Below are positions 1 to 8,300 of a stretch of 15,744 nt of DNA, piece by piece (the first letter of the stretch is position 1; each line of letters opens with the position of its first letter). This DNA comes from Leucobacter sp. (lineage in GTDB: Bacteria; Actinomycetota; Actinomycetes; Actinomycetales; Microbacteriaceae): NCBI GenBank assembly GCA_012510755.1, contig JAAZHL010000138.1, forward strand, positions 1 to 15,744. The letters are read 5' to 3'. The position numbers and the translations under genes are program-made. Below the pieces are notes generated by a model. It was given only the letters and a program-made list of their open reading frames with translations, had not been told where the DNA came from and made no database searches.

Positions 1-661
1 CCTGATACACTCCGGCATCGCTGCCAAGATCGTGATTGGGGCCGACGAGAATCTGGCCGACCACAATCGGGGCGAGCACCCCAAGAACGGTCGCCCACAG
101 CGCAATCAATAGCCCGCTCCACCGCTCAACGATGAGGCCCACGAAGAACACGGTGAGCGCGGCGAGGCAGGTCAGCGTCCACGCTTTCGGGTATGAACTC
201 GCCTCCCAGAGAAACCGAAACGCGAGGGGCGATTGCAACTGGGTGAACGGTTGACCGTTGTTGTCGAGCGCGGTGAACAACACCATTGCGCCGGCAGCAG
301 ACGCCCACACCGCGGCCCCCATCTTCAAAATTTTCAACTCGAACACATCACTGAGTCGGTCTTCCTTGCGGCCGCGCGCGTCACGAAAAAACAGTAGGGT
401 CAGGAGAGCGCCGAGCGTGACCATCGCAGCCGCGCTCGCGACGCTCTGACCAGTCGCGGTGAGCACCGCCACGGCGAAGCCGGGGTAGCTGCGCTGTAGG
501 CTCTCGAAGGGACCCGCACCAGCCCGCACCGTGGTGAGAATCGCGGGTGCGAGCACCAACACCGCGGCGAGCAGGGCAACGCCCCAGACGGCGCTTCGGT
601 TGCGAGCCACCACCGGTGCATCCACGGGCGGAATCGCCTGGTGCTGATGAGAAACAGCCAT
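1..661 (-). CDS. CopD-like copper-resistance membrane protein, N-terminal part (cut by window edge)
   Basis: The minus frame is open from an ATG at 661 to the left edge with no stop, giving about 220 residues. It begins MAVSHQHQAIPP and has several hydrophobic segments (roughly residues 23-45, 64-92, 112-132, 160-178 and 183-206). It ends near GQILVGPNHDLGSD. The pattern of long membrane helices with a conserved His-Asp after a late helix fits the CopD domain, which in many actinomycetes is the N-terminal half of a CopD/CtaG fusion acting in copper handling at the membrane. The ATG overlaps the stop of the upstream CopZ-like gene (TGATG), so the two are translationally coupled, which supports a copper role. 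The C-terminal half is outside the window, so I cannot tell a CopD alone from a CopD-CtaG fusion. Family identity is from memory of sequence style; the membrane character and coupling are seen directly. Confidence 0.8.
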   Translation of the reverse strand, partial: MAVSHQHQAIPPVDAPVVARNRSAVWGVALLAAVLVLAPAILTTVRAGAGPFESLQRSYPGFAVAVLTATGQSVASAAAMVTLGALLTLLFFRDARGRKEDRLSDVFELKILKMGAAVWASAAGAMVLFTALDNNGQPFTQLQSPLAFRFLWEASSYPKAWTLTCLAALTVFFVGLIVERWSGLLIALWATVLGVLAPIVVGQILVGPNHDLGSDAGVYQ

Positions 662-885
662 CAGAAAGAGCTCTGCCCCCAAGAGGCGACGTCGAACCCT
701 GCGTCTGACACTGCGCTCTCAACTGCGGCACGTTCGATGGGCCCACTGACGTGCAGCAGCACACGCCCCGATGCCGCGTTGACCTCGCTGCCGGTCACGC
801 CGGGCACCGCACGAAGTTCTTCTGAGAGTGCGTGCTCGCAGTGCGCACAGGTCATGCCATTGACATGAACCTCAACCTCATTCAT
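661..885 (-). CDS. copZ: CopZ-like heavy-metal-associated (HMA) domain copper chaperone
   Basis: A small cytoplasmic protein of 74 residues, essentially one HMA domain. The metal-binding loop GMTCAHC supplies Cys13 and Cys16, and the rest shows the expected beta-alpha-beta pattern (VPGVTGSEVNAASGRVLLHV, then a helix and a final strand). Proteins of this size bind Cu(I) between the two cysteines and pass it to membrane transporters. The gene overlaps the following CopD-like gene by one base (TGATG), so they are co-translated. The start is either ATG at 885 or the adjoining GTG at 888; an AAAGG at 900-904 is 10 bases from the GTG and 13 from the ATG, so the GTG is possible. A motif shared with the blaI promoter lies upstream at 930-942, suggesting BlaI-type control. 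The family call is secure; the metal (copper rather than another soft metal) rests on the CopD neighbour. Confidence 0.88.
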   Translation of the reverse strand: MNEVEVHVNGMTCAHCEHALSEELRAVPGVTGSEVNAASGRVLLHVSGPIERAAVESAVSDAGFDVASWGQSSF

Positions 886-929
886 CACCAGTCACAGGCC
901 TTTCACTCACTCGACACGACCACAATAAG

Positions 930-942
930 TCTACAAGATGTC
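930..942 (-). promoter_or_regulatory. Candidate BlaI-type operator upstream of copZ
   Basis: Read on the gene strand the motif is GACATCTTGTAGA. It matches 12 of 13 bases of GACGTCTTGTAGA upstream of the blaI-like gene (2306-2318), in the same orientation. It is an imperfect dyad (TCTACA-AGA-TGTCGA on the plus strand, one mismatch in the half sites) and overlaps a -10-like TAGACT. BlaI/CopY-family repressors are known to bind ACA/TGT-type dyads. It starts 42 bases before the copZ start region. The role is inferred from the repeat and its position. Confidence 0.5.
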
Positions 943-1018
943 GAATAGTGAGGATACTAACAAAGGCCTGAGCGCGCCGTTCAACGACATGTTCGGCACC
1001 AAACTCTCGCTTGAAACC

Positions 1019-1034
1019 GCACGGGGTGCCGTGC
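1019..1034 (-). terminator. Possible intrinsic terminator after the M56 protease gene
   Basis: On the minus strand a perfect six-pair stem GCACGG-CACC-CCGTGC begins 12 bases after the protease stop codon and is followed by GGTTTC. The stem is GC-rich and well placed to end the blaI-protease transcript before copZ, but the T-tract is short, so this is only a candidate. Confidence 0.4.
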
Positions 1035-1046
1035 CTTAACGAGAAG

Positions 1047-1898
1047 TCAGTAGCTCACCCCGCGGATATACGAATGATCATGCACGGGTGCAGCCATCGT
1101 GATCGCTTTGGGCAACCTGCGACGCGACGCGCGAGGCCACCGCTTGTTCGTCAACCGCTCTGCACGCACCATCATGGCGGCATCGCCCTGACGAGTGGCC
1201 AAGATGCTCAACGCGTTGCCAAGATTCGCAGCCCCCGCTTGCCTCGCAGCAACATCATCAGCAGCAAGCTCGACCAGCAGGCTCGTGGCGCGCAGCAAAG
1301 CCTGCCCCGCACGCAGCCGCACGAGCACCGCCGCGTTGACCTGCGCAATGCACAACGCCCACCCGTGGCGGTGGCGCAGGTGCGCATACTCATGCGCAAG
1401 CACCGCATCAAATTGCGGTTTCGACAGCAACGCTTCAAGCGCCGAAGACACAAATATCTCGGGGCTCCGCCCCGGCACCGCAAACGCGACCGGGTCAGAA
1501 GATGTAAACCTTACGAGCGTGAACCCCGCACGCGCCTCGCGTGAACGTGCCACCGGAGCCAACGCGTGCACTGCGGCACGCTGTTGCTCGACGAGCGGTT
1601 CGGCCGAGGTCGCAACATACGCGGCAAGCGCACCGAACCCCCCGAGACCAAGCCACGCAACGCCATGCAGCAACAGGGAGTCCACGGCACCGACCTGCGC
1701 GGGTGGCGAGAGCGATGCGACGGCGCTCACGATGAGGCCGGCCAGGGTGAGCGTGATCCCGGTGAAGAATGCGCCGAACCAGGCAATCAACGCCGTTCGA
1801 GGGTGCAACAGTTGCTTGCGGCCAACCGCCAGAAGCAGTGGGGCGAACAGGGCAACGGCGAGCGCACCCGCAAAGCATGCGATCACCCACCACAACAC
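1047..1898 (-). CDS. M56-family (BlaR1-like) membrane zinc metalloprotease without sensor domain
   Basis: A 283-residue integral membrane protease. The N-terminus carries about three membrane segments (roughly residues 1-26, 36-62 and 75-96). The zinc motif HEYAH is at residues 169-173, followed by a likely third zinc ligand in VELAADD (Glu210). This is the M56 layout of BlaR1/MecR1, whose job is to cleave or help inactivate a partner BlaI-type repressor. It lacks the C-terminal penicillin-binding sensor domain of true BlaR1, as do many short actinobacterial M56 proteins paired with BlaI. It lies just downstream of the blaI-like gene with an 8-base gap and starts with GTG; no strong Shine-Dalgarno is visible, so it may depend on translation of blaI. 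The signal it senses is unknown; the flanking copZ-copD genes make copper stress a reasonable guess. Confidence 0.85.
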   Translation of the reverse strand: MLWWVIACFAGALAVALFAPLLLAVGRKQLLHPRTALIAWFGAFFTGITLTLAGLIVSAVASLSPPAQVGAVDSLLLHGVAWLGLGGFGALAAYVATSAEPLVEQQRAAVHALAPVARSREARAGFTLVRFTSSDPVAFAVPGRSPEIFVSSALEALLSKPQFDAVLAHEYAHLRHRHGWALCIAQVNAAVLVRLRAGQALLRATSLLVELAADDVAARQAGAANLGNALSILATRQGDAAMMVRAERLTNKRWPRASRRRLPKAITMAAPVHDHSYIRGVSY

Positions 1899-1906
1899 GG
1901 CGCCGT

Positions 1907-2284
1907 CTACCGCTTCTTCTTCGGGGTGCCGAACGCCGCGTTCATCAATGCCAGATCGTCTGCAGTGAGGTTGCCCGCAAACGCGAGCAACGCCGCGTGC
2001 CGATCAGTCGCCCGGTCTAAAGCAGACAACATCGTCTCACTCGCATGCTCCTCATCAGACCTGGCCGCGTGAAACTTCACTTTTCGCGGCGAGTCACCCG
2101 AACGAATGACCTGACCCTTTTTCTCCAAGCGGGTGAGCACGGTAATGACAGTGGTGTACGCGGGGATGTGCTCAGTGAACAAGCTCTGCAACTCTCGCGC
2201 ACTCATCGGCTGGTCGTGATCTCGAAGCATTCGCATGATCTCTTGCTCGAGCTCTCCGCGCTCCCGAACGGGCGTTCCCACCAT
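1907..2284 (-). CDS. BlaI/MecI/CopY-family transcriptional repressor
   Basis: A 125-residue cytoplasmic DNA-binding protein. The winged helix-turn-helix spans about residues 10-70 and includes the family signature PAYTTVITVLTRLEKKG at about 41-57. A C-terminal dimerisation helix region follows (about 75-118), and the protein ends in a short basic tail (TPKKKR). Repressors of this family bind dyad operators and are released when cleaved by their M56 partner, encoded immediately downstream. I chose the ATG at 2284 because AGGAGGTG lies six bases upstream (2291-2298 on the plus strand) and the protein then begins at the normal family position; an upstream in-frame start would add 26 unrelated residues. 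Its own promoter carries the motif shared with copZ, pointing to autoregulation and control of copZ-copD. The family also includes copper repressors (CopY), which suits the context. Confidence 0.9.
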   Translation of the reverse strand: MVGTPVRERGELEQEIMRMLRDHDQPMSARELQSLFTEHIPAYTTVITVLTRLEKKGQVIRSGDSPRKVKFHAARSDEEHASETMLSALDRATDRHAALLAFAGNLTADDLALMNAAFGTPKKKR

Positions 2285-2305
2285 TTCGCACCTCCTAGCG
2301 AATAC

Positions 2306-2318
2306 TCTACAAGACGTC
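2306..2318 (-). promoter_or_regulatory. Candidate BlaI-type operator in the blaI promoter
   Basis: On the gene strand this reads GACGTCTTGTAGA, 12 of 13 identical to the motif upstream of copZ, and overlaps a -10-like TAGAGT. It is 22 bases upstream of the blaI ATG, so binding would block transcription initiation. Operator function is inferred from the repeat, the position and the adjacent repressor gene. Confidence 0.5.
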
Positions 2319-2324
2319 CTTGAA

Positions 2325-2337
2325 CTCTCAGTGAGAG
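2325..2337. repeat. Small perfect palindrome CTCTCA-G-TGAGAG upstream of blaI
   Basis: A 6+1+6 palindrome lies just upstream of the candidate operator, about where a -35 element would sit. It could be a second regulator site, or a very small hairpin after the chelatase operon, whose last stop is 47 bases away. The one-base spacer makes an RNA hairpin unlikely, so a protein-binding site is preferred. No function is assigned. Confidence 0.3.
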
Positions 2338-2383
2338 CCCCAACTGCTGCCCGGCGATGCACCCGGGGATGCGCCCGCCGAAT

Positions 2384-4330
2384 TCACCTAGGGCCTGCGC
2401 TGGCTGAGCCGACACTCAGCTCGGCACCGGCAAGCTCTTCGATGCGCTGATACCTTGCCCCGAGCGCCTCGGCAATGTCACGCGCGATTCCGAGTCGCAC
2501 AACTCCTTCTTCACTATCGACGACCAACCCAGAGACATCAAATGCGGTGCGAAATCGTCGAGCCAGCGCTAAGGCTTCAGGCACCGCCGAGGCCCCTGCC
2601 TCGAGTGGTTGGTTCACTCGACCGTCGGTGACGCACACCAGATAAGGCACCTGCAACGGGTCGCGCCTCAGTGCCCGCTCGAGGGTGTCTGCGGCAACCG
2701 TGAGACCCGCCGCGAATGCCGTTCGGCCGCCGGTGCGCAATTCGCGCAGTCGGCGCGCCGCAAGGTCTGTGCTGCGTGTCGGGGGCACCAGCAGTTCTGC
2801 TTGACCGTTCGCTAACGCGATCAGCGCCACACGATCTCGCTCTTGGTACGCGTCTGCCAAAAGCGAGAGCATTGCCTCGCGCGCCCAATCAATTCTTCGC
2901 CGACCTGCCATCGATCCACTCGCGTCGACGACGAAAAGCACCAGATAGGGGCTCTTGCCTCGCCGCTGGTGATATCGAATATCCTCTCGATCAATCGAGA
3001 TTCGAGGCGTTCGATTCGCATCATGAGCGCCGCGCCGAGCCGCGGCAAGCAGCGTGCCCGGCAGCGACACGTCACGATGATCCCGCGCCCTTCCCGCCTC
3101 GACATGTCGAACAACTGGGCCGCGCCGCGTCACCGCAGTGCCTTGCACCCGGCGCCCACTGCCTGCCCAGCGAGAGGCGCCACCGGGCGCCAGGCGCAAC
3201 CCAGACAGCGGCGCTACCGTCGTGCCCGGTTGATCGCCTTGCGACTGCGCTTGAGGTCGCGATTGCTCGCCTGCTTGATCTGACTCGCCTGGGCCGAGAT
3301 CAGGCGCCTGGGCGCCACCCGCATCGCCGGCTCCATCAACACCACCGGCATCACTTGTGCCGCCAGCACCATTTGAATCGCCCAGCTCGCGTTGTTCTGA
3401 CCCAGCTCTAGGCGGCGGTTGCTCAGCAGGGTCTCGCGCGCCTTCCTTCTCCTGCTCGGGTTGAGACTCCCCCGGCCGCCCCTCTTGCAGACCTGGCTGT
3501 TGCGCCGTCTGCTGCTCCACCTCAGAAGGTTCTGGCTCGTGCTGCGCACCAAGCGCCTGCCGGTCACGATGGCCGAGCGCGAGCGCAGCCGCCCGAACCA
3601 CGTGTTGCCGGGTGACGTCGGGGGACTGATCCACGACCGCAAGTGCGCTCGCTGCTCTGGCGATCGCCAGGTCGGCGCGCACACTCTCTACCCCAGCTTC
3701 GCACGCCACAGTCGCTATCGCGCGTGCTGCGACCCGCCCGAGCACGGGCGCGGCTTCGACTTTTGCGCTACCGCAACCGTCACCGCCGTCATCGTCGCCC
3801 CTGCCCTCCGGCCTGCCAAAGTCGACGAACGGCGAGCCGACCATCGCCACGCGCTGCTCAGGCGACCGAGCCGCGCGAGCCCTGCCGAAGATCGCAAACA
3901 GATCACGGGTCGCGCCGGGCAGCGACTCTATTGCGTCACTGCTGGTCGCGATGACCCGCAGGTGCAGCGACACAAACTCCCCCGTTTGCGGCGAACGGCA
4001 GCCGCCTTCGTCGACCGCGCGCAGCAGCAGCGCCAACGCGGTCGGGTCAACATGTGACACCTCGTCAAGCATGAGCAGGCGGCCATGGGCGCGTTCGAGC
4101 AGACCCGGCGCGCGATCCACCTCAAGCAATAATTCAAGCGACCGCTGCCCAATGAGCGCTTCGATGCTGACGCTCACGGGCACGCGCATGATGGGCAGCC
4201 CCGCCTCGGCCAGCAATTCACGCAGGTCTCGGCTGTCGACGCCCTGCAGCAGCAAGCTTCGCAGACGAGGCTCGGCAACAAACACTCGCAACGCCTCGTG
4301 CGCGTCTGCAACTGCTTCGGCGTTGCTCAC
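2384..4330 (-). CDS. ChlD/BchD/CobT-like chelatase subunit with degenerate AAA and C-terminal VWA domain
   Basis: A 648-residue accessory subunit of a class I metal chelatase. The N-terminal third is an AAA+-like module that has the Walker B-like segment GRLLMLDEVSHVDP but no recognisable Walker A, as in ChlD/BchD. The middle (about residues 255-400) is a low-complexity linker rich in Gln, Pro, Gly, Glu and Asp. The C-terminal third is a von Willebrand A domain with a complete MIDAS: DASGS at 469-473, Thr537 in GGRTAF, and Asp569 in VTDG. In the family this subunit forms the ring with the ChlI-like ATPase and links it to the large CobN/BchH subunit. It starts with GTG overlapping the ChlI-like stop (GTGA), so the subunits are translationally coupled. 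It is the last gene of the six-gene operon; no strong terminator was seen in the 99 bases that follow. Confidence 0.9.
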   Translation of the reverse strand: MSNAEAVADAHEALRVFVAEPRLRSLLLQGVDSRDLRELLAEAGLPIMRVPVSVSIEALIGQRSLELLLEVDRAPGLLERAHGRLLMLDEVSHVDPTALALLLRAVDEGGCRSPQTGEFVSLHLRVIATSSDAIESLPGATRDLFAIFGRARAARSPEQRVAMVGSPFVDFGRPEGRGDDDGGDGCGSAKVEAAPVLGRVAARAIATVACEAGVESVRADLAIARAASALAVVDQSPDVTRQHVVRAAALALGHRDRQALGAQHEPEPSEVEQQTAQQPGLQEGRPGESQPEQEKEGARDPAEQPPPRAGSEQRELGDSNGAGGTSDAGGVDGAGDAGGAQAPDLGPGESDQAGEQSRPQAQSQGDQPGTTVAPLSGLRLAPGGASRWAGSGRRVQGTAVTRRGPVVRHVEAGRARDHRDVSLPGTLLAAARRGAHDANRTPRISIDREDIRYHQRRGKSPYLVLFVVDASGSMAGRRRIDWAREAMLSLLADAYQERDRVALIALANGQAELLVPPTRSTDLAARRLRELRTGGRTAFAAGLTVAADTLERALRRDPLQVPYLVCVTDGRVNQPLEAGASAVPEALALARRFRTAFDVSGLVVDSEEGVVRLGIARDIAEALGARYQRIEELAGAELSVGSASAGPR

Positions 4331-5364
4331 CCCAGCGACTCCTGAATGAGTCGCAGCAGCTTCTGTCGACTCTCACCGACATCTTCAAACGGCAACCGGC
4401 GCATGCGATGCCCATAGACAAGTTCGGCGACTGCATGCAGGTCTTGCAGCTGCACTTGCTCGCGGCCCGCCAACGCAGCAACGGCCGCTGCAGCGCGAAT
4501 CATGCTCGTATCGGCACGATGCCCTTCGACCTCAAGCGAAATCGACAGCTGCGCAACCTTTAGCCGCAGCTCTCTCGGCACCTGCACGCTTGGCAGCAGC
4601 TCACGGGCTTGCGAAACCTGCACTCGCAACGCAGATTGTGCCGCCTCCCAATCAACGGCAAACGCCTCGGAGTCGCTCTCGAATGCCAATCGTCGCTCGA
4701 GAATTTCGAGCCGCTGCTCTGCGTCGAGAATGCTGGCAACGTCAACCGCCAGCCCAAAACGATCAAGCAGTTGCGGCCGCAGGTCGCCCTCTTCGGGGTT
4801 CATGGTGCCCACCAGCACGAATCTCGCTGGGTGCGAGTACGAGATTCCATCGCGTTCGACCGTGTTGACGCCCATCGCCGCAGAATCCAGCAACACGTCG
4901 ACGACATGGTCATCAAGCAGGTTCACCTCGTCGACATACAGAATGCCCCGGTTGGCGGCAGCGAGAATTCCCGGCTCAAAACGCCGCTCCCCCTGGCGCA
5001 ACATATGGGCCATATCAAGCGACCCGGTGACCCGGTCTTCTGTCGCGCCGATCGGCAGTTCAACCACCGGCATCGTGATGTTGGTGGTCGGCAGCGTCTC
5101 GCCGTGGTGCAGCCGGTCGCGCACCTCTCGACTCATCAGCGATGGCTCATTTGGGTCGCTGTGGATCGGGCACCCCCGCACCACCTCAATCGACGGCAGC
5201 ACTTCGGCGAGAGCTCGCACCGCCGTCGACTTCGCGCTGCCTTTGCTACCGCGCACGAGCACCCCGCCAACTTGCGGATCGATCGCGTTCAGGAGCAGCG
5301 CGAGCTTCATTGGCTGCTGCCCGACGATCGCGCTAAATGGATACGCGGTTCTGGGTGCGTTCAT
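4327..5364 (-). CDS. ChlI/BchI-like AAA+ ATPase subunit of metal chelatase
   Basis: A 345-residue AAA+ motor, about the usual length for ChlI/BchI. Walker A is RGSKGSAKST (residues 38-47). The family block VVRGCPIHSDPNEPSL follows at 61-76. Walker B is GILYVDEVNLLDDH (140-153). Sensor 1 and the arginine-finger region are FVLVGTMNPEEGDLRPQLLDRFG-like at about 182-204, and a helical lid ends the protein. In magnesium and cobalt chelatases this subunit hydrolyses ATP in a hexameric ring with the VWA subunit to drive metal insertion by the large subunit. The ATG overlaps the CobN-like stop (ATGA), and its stop overlaps the ChlD-like start. All ATPase motifs look intact, so an active motor is likely. 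In B12-producing actinomycetes, ChlI/ChlD-type proteins can replace CobS/CobT. Confidence 0.93.
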   Translation of the reverse strand: MNAPRTAYPFSAIVGQQPMKLALLLNAIDPQVGGVLVRGSKGSAKSTAVRALAEVLPSIEVVRGCPIHSDPNEPSLMSREVRDRLHHGETLPTTNITMPVVELPIGATEDRVTGSLDMAHMLRQGERRFEPGILAAANRGILYVDEVNLLDDHVVDVLLDSAAMGVNTVERDGISYSHPARFVLVGTMNPEEGDLRPQLLDRFGLAVDVASILDAEQRLEILERRLAFESDSEAFAVDWEAAQSALRVQVSQARELLPSVQVPRELRLKVAQLSISLEVEGHRADTSMIRAAAAVAALAGREQVQLQDLHAVAELVYGHRMRRLPFEDVGESRQKLLRLIQESLG

Positions 5365-8300
5365 CGTGTCGACGCTCCTGTCTCAAGGTCACCTTCTGCG
5401 TCGAGCAGTCGAGATCGCAAGTCGTCAAGTCGGGCCTGGTCGGTGCGCCACATGCCGCGCTGATTGGCCTCGAGCAGTCGTTCAATGATGTTGTACTTCG
5501 CGGCGGGGTTCACCTCGTCGAGCCATTGTTCGACCTCTGCGTCTCGGGCGAACGTGTCTGCGAGGTCGTCGTACATCCAATCGTCCATCGTCGCCGCGGT
5601 CGCATCCCAGCCGAAGAGACGGTCAACCTTTTTTGAGATGTCGCCAGCGCCCTTGTACCCGTGTTCGCGCATCGATTCAACCCATTTGGGGTTGAGAATC
5701 TTTGTGCGCAGCAGCATCTTCACCTCATCACGCACCGTGCGGGTGCGCACGCGGCCGGCATCAGTGGTGTCGCTGAAATACGATGCGGGTTGGCTGCCGG
5801 TCACCGACTCGACGGCTGCGATTAGGCCCCCGAAGTACCCGTATTGGCAGCTGCAGCCGAGAATGTCGGTTTCTCTGGTGTCAATGTTTCGCACGGCAGC
5901 GTCGACCGCCCCAAGCTGACCTCGAAACTCGTGCTCTGCGCGTGTGCCGTAGTCGTCACGGCCGTACGCGTAGGCACCCCACTCAATAAATGCTTCACCA
6001 AGTTCAGCCCGTGATTCCCATTGCTGAGTCTCGACGAGTTTGTCTGGGCCGGCACCGTAGACACCGGGCTGGTCACCGAAGAGTCGATAACGCGAGCGAC
6101 GTTTGGCCTGGTCAACAGGAACACCGTTGGCCGCCATCGCCCGCATGGAGGCACGAATATGCTTTGCCACGAAATTGTCTTCGTCAGGCTCATCGAGAAA
6201 TCCCACCAATTCGATCGCCTCGTCAATCAGGTCGACGAGGTTCGCAAAGGTGTCGCGCATGAGCCCGGTAATTCTGGCAGTCACGTCAATGCGCGGGCGG
6301 CCAAGTTCGGCTACAGGCAGCACCTCCAGACCCGTGATTTGGCCGTTGCGCGGCGACCAGACCGGCCGAACACCAAGCAGGTGCAGCACCTCAGCGACAT
6401 CTTCGCCTTTGCTGCGCATGGTTGGCACCGCGCGCAGCACAATCGCGATCTGCTCTGGAGTGTTGCCGCCCTGATCGCTTTGGTAGCGAGCGATGAGATC
6501 TTCTGCAAGAGCCACGCCAATCTGCCAGGTGTCGGCGGTAGGAATGCTTCGCGGGTTGACAGAGAAGAAGTTGCGCCCTGTCGGCAAGACTTCAGGAGAT
6601 GCCTTCGAAGCCGCACCTGAGGGGCCAGGTGCGATGCGTCGCCCGGCGAGAGCATCCAGAATTGACTCAAGTTCGGCGCCGACGCCTTGAATTCGCGGCA
6701 GCAGGTCTGCTCGCACATATTGCGCGACGGCAGACAGAGCCGGCAGCACTTCGCTGGCGGGCTCCTGTCTGCGCAGCGCGTGATTCGCTGCCCTCGACAA
6801 CGCCGCAGCCGCACAGTCTTCGGCGCTTGGCATTTCGGCGAGTTGCTGCTCGGCGCTTGATGCTTCAGCAACAACGTCTGAGAGAAAGTCGATCGACCAC
6901 TGTTGCACGGCATCGAGCGCCGCGCCAAAGGTTGCCCGCTTGCCCGCGGTGGTGAGGTAGCCGCCGGCAGGGTCGGCGAGCAACTCGTCGAGTCGCAAGC
7001 CGAGCGCGGTCGCACCCAGTTGCCGCAACGAGGTGATCTCGTCAATTGGGTGACGCAGCATCGCAAGCAAATGCTCGATCAGCCGTTCACCCTGTGGCGC
7101 CAGGCCCAAGGTGTGCAGGCCGATTGTGATTTGCGTTTCTTTGAGGTAGCTCAGGTGGTTGTCGATGTGCGCAACGAGCTTGGCGAACTCGGTCGCATCA
7201 GGGCGTGCAGCTATCTCGAGGTCATGATCGAGGTAACTCTCGGTGAACAGCTGCCAGACTCGGTCAGCGATCAGCGTCACTCGGCCGCTGCCACCATCGA
7301 CGGCTTCACGGTATTCGTCGATCGCATGATCGAGATCGCTGAGCTGCCCGTAGTCGCCGGCGGTCGCCAACGGGGGCGACATGTGCCCTACGAGCGCGGC
7401 GGCGCTGCGCCGCTTCGCCTGTGTGCCCTCACCCGGGTTGTTGACAATGTACGGGTAGATGTTGGGCAGGTCAGCGATAGCAATGTCGGGCTGGCAGCTC
7501 GCAGAGAGCCCCAGACCCTTGCCTGGCAGCCATTCAAGTGAGCCATGTGTGCCAAAGTGAATCGCCGCGTGCGCACCGAACTCTTCACGCAGCCAGCGAT
7601 ACACGCCAGAGTAATGGTGCCCGATCGGCAGGTACGGGTCATGCACTTCTGAGGCGAGGTCTTCGCCGAGACCGCGGGTGGGCTGAATGGCGATAAAGAG
7701 GTTGCCAAAGCGCACCCCGGGCACCGTGATTCCGAGTTCTCCGCTGAGCACGTGCCCGGGCGGCGGCCCCCACTTCTCTAACACATCGTCTTGCACCGCG
7801 GCCGGCAAGTCTTCGAACCACTCGCTGCTGAGTAGCGGTGAGATATGGGCCGCGGCGCGCTCGGTGGCTACCTCAGGTGACACCCAGCGGCGGTCGTTGG
7901 TCGCCGCGGTCAACAATTGTTCGATCAGCGCTGCCCCGTCTGCCGGCACCGCGCCGACATTATAGCCCGCTGCCTGCATTGCGTGCATGAGGCGAATGAT
8001 TGAGGCCGGGGAGTCTAAGCCTGAGGCCGTAGCGATGGTGTCATCTCGGGGCGGGTAGTTGTGCAACACGAGCGCAACCTTGGTGTGTGCGGCGGGTGTT
8101 CGTCGCAGCCTTGCCCAGTTCGCCGCCTGCGAGACGAGCCGCTCGATGCGTTCGGGGTGCGGTAGTGTGCGCACTTGATTGCTTTGGGTCACCGGGTCGA
8201 AAATTTCATCGTCGTGAAACCCGACCGGTGGCCCGGCGAGCATGCCGGCGAACTCAGGGTAGCTGAACTGAATGACCAAATTGCTCGGGTCAATGCCCTG

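Noticed and set aside
1195..1968. Long plus-strand open frame (257 codons) opposite the M56 and BlaI genes
   Set aside because: Composition is Ala/Ser/Arg/Thr-rich without domains; it is the antisense shadow of clearly recognised minus-strand genes.
4502..5488. Plus-strand open frames of 328 and 284 codons opposite the ChlI-like gene
   Set aside because: They lie wholly over a gene with intact AAA+ motifs and have low-complexity Ser/Arg-rich products, typical of GC-rich antisense frames.
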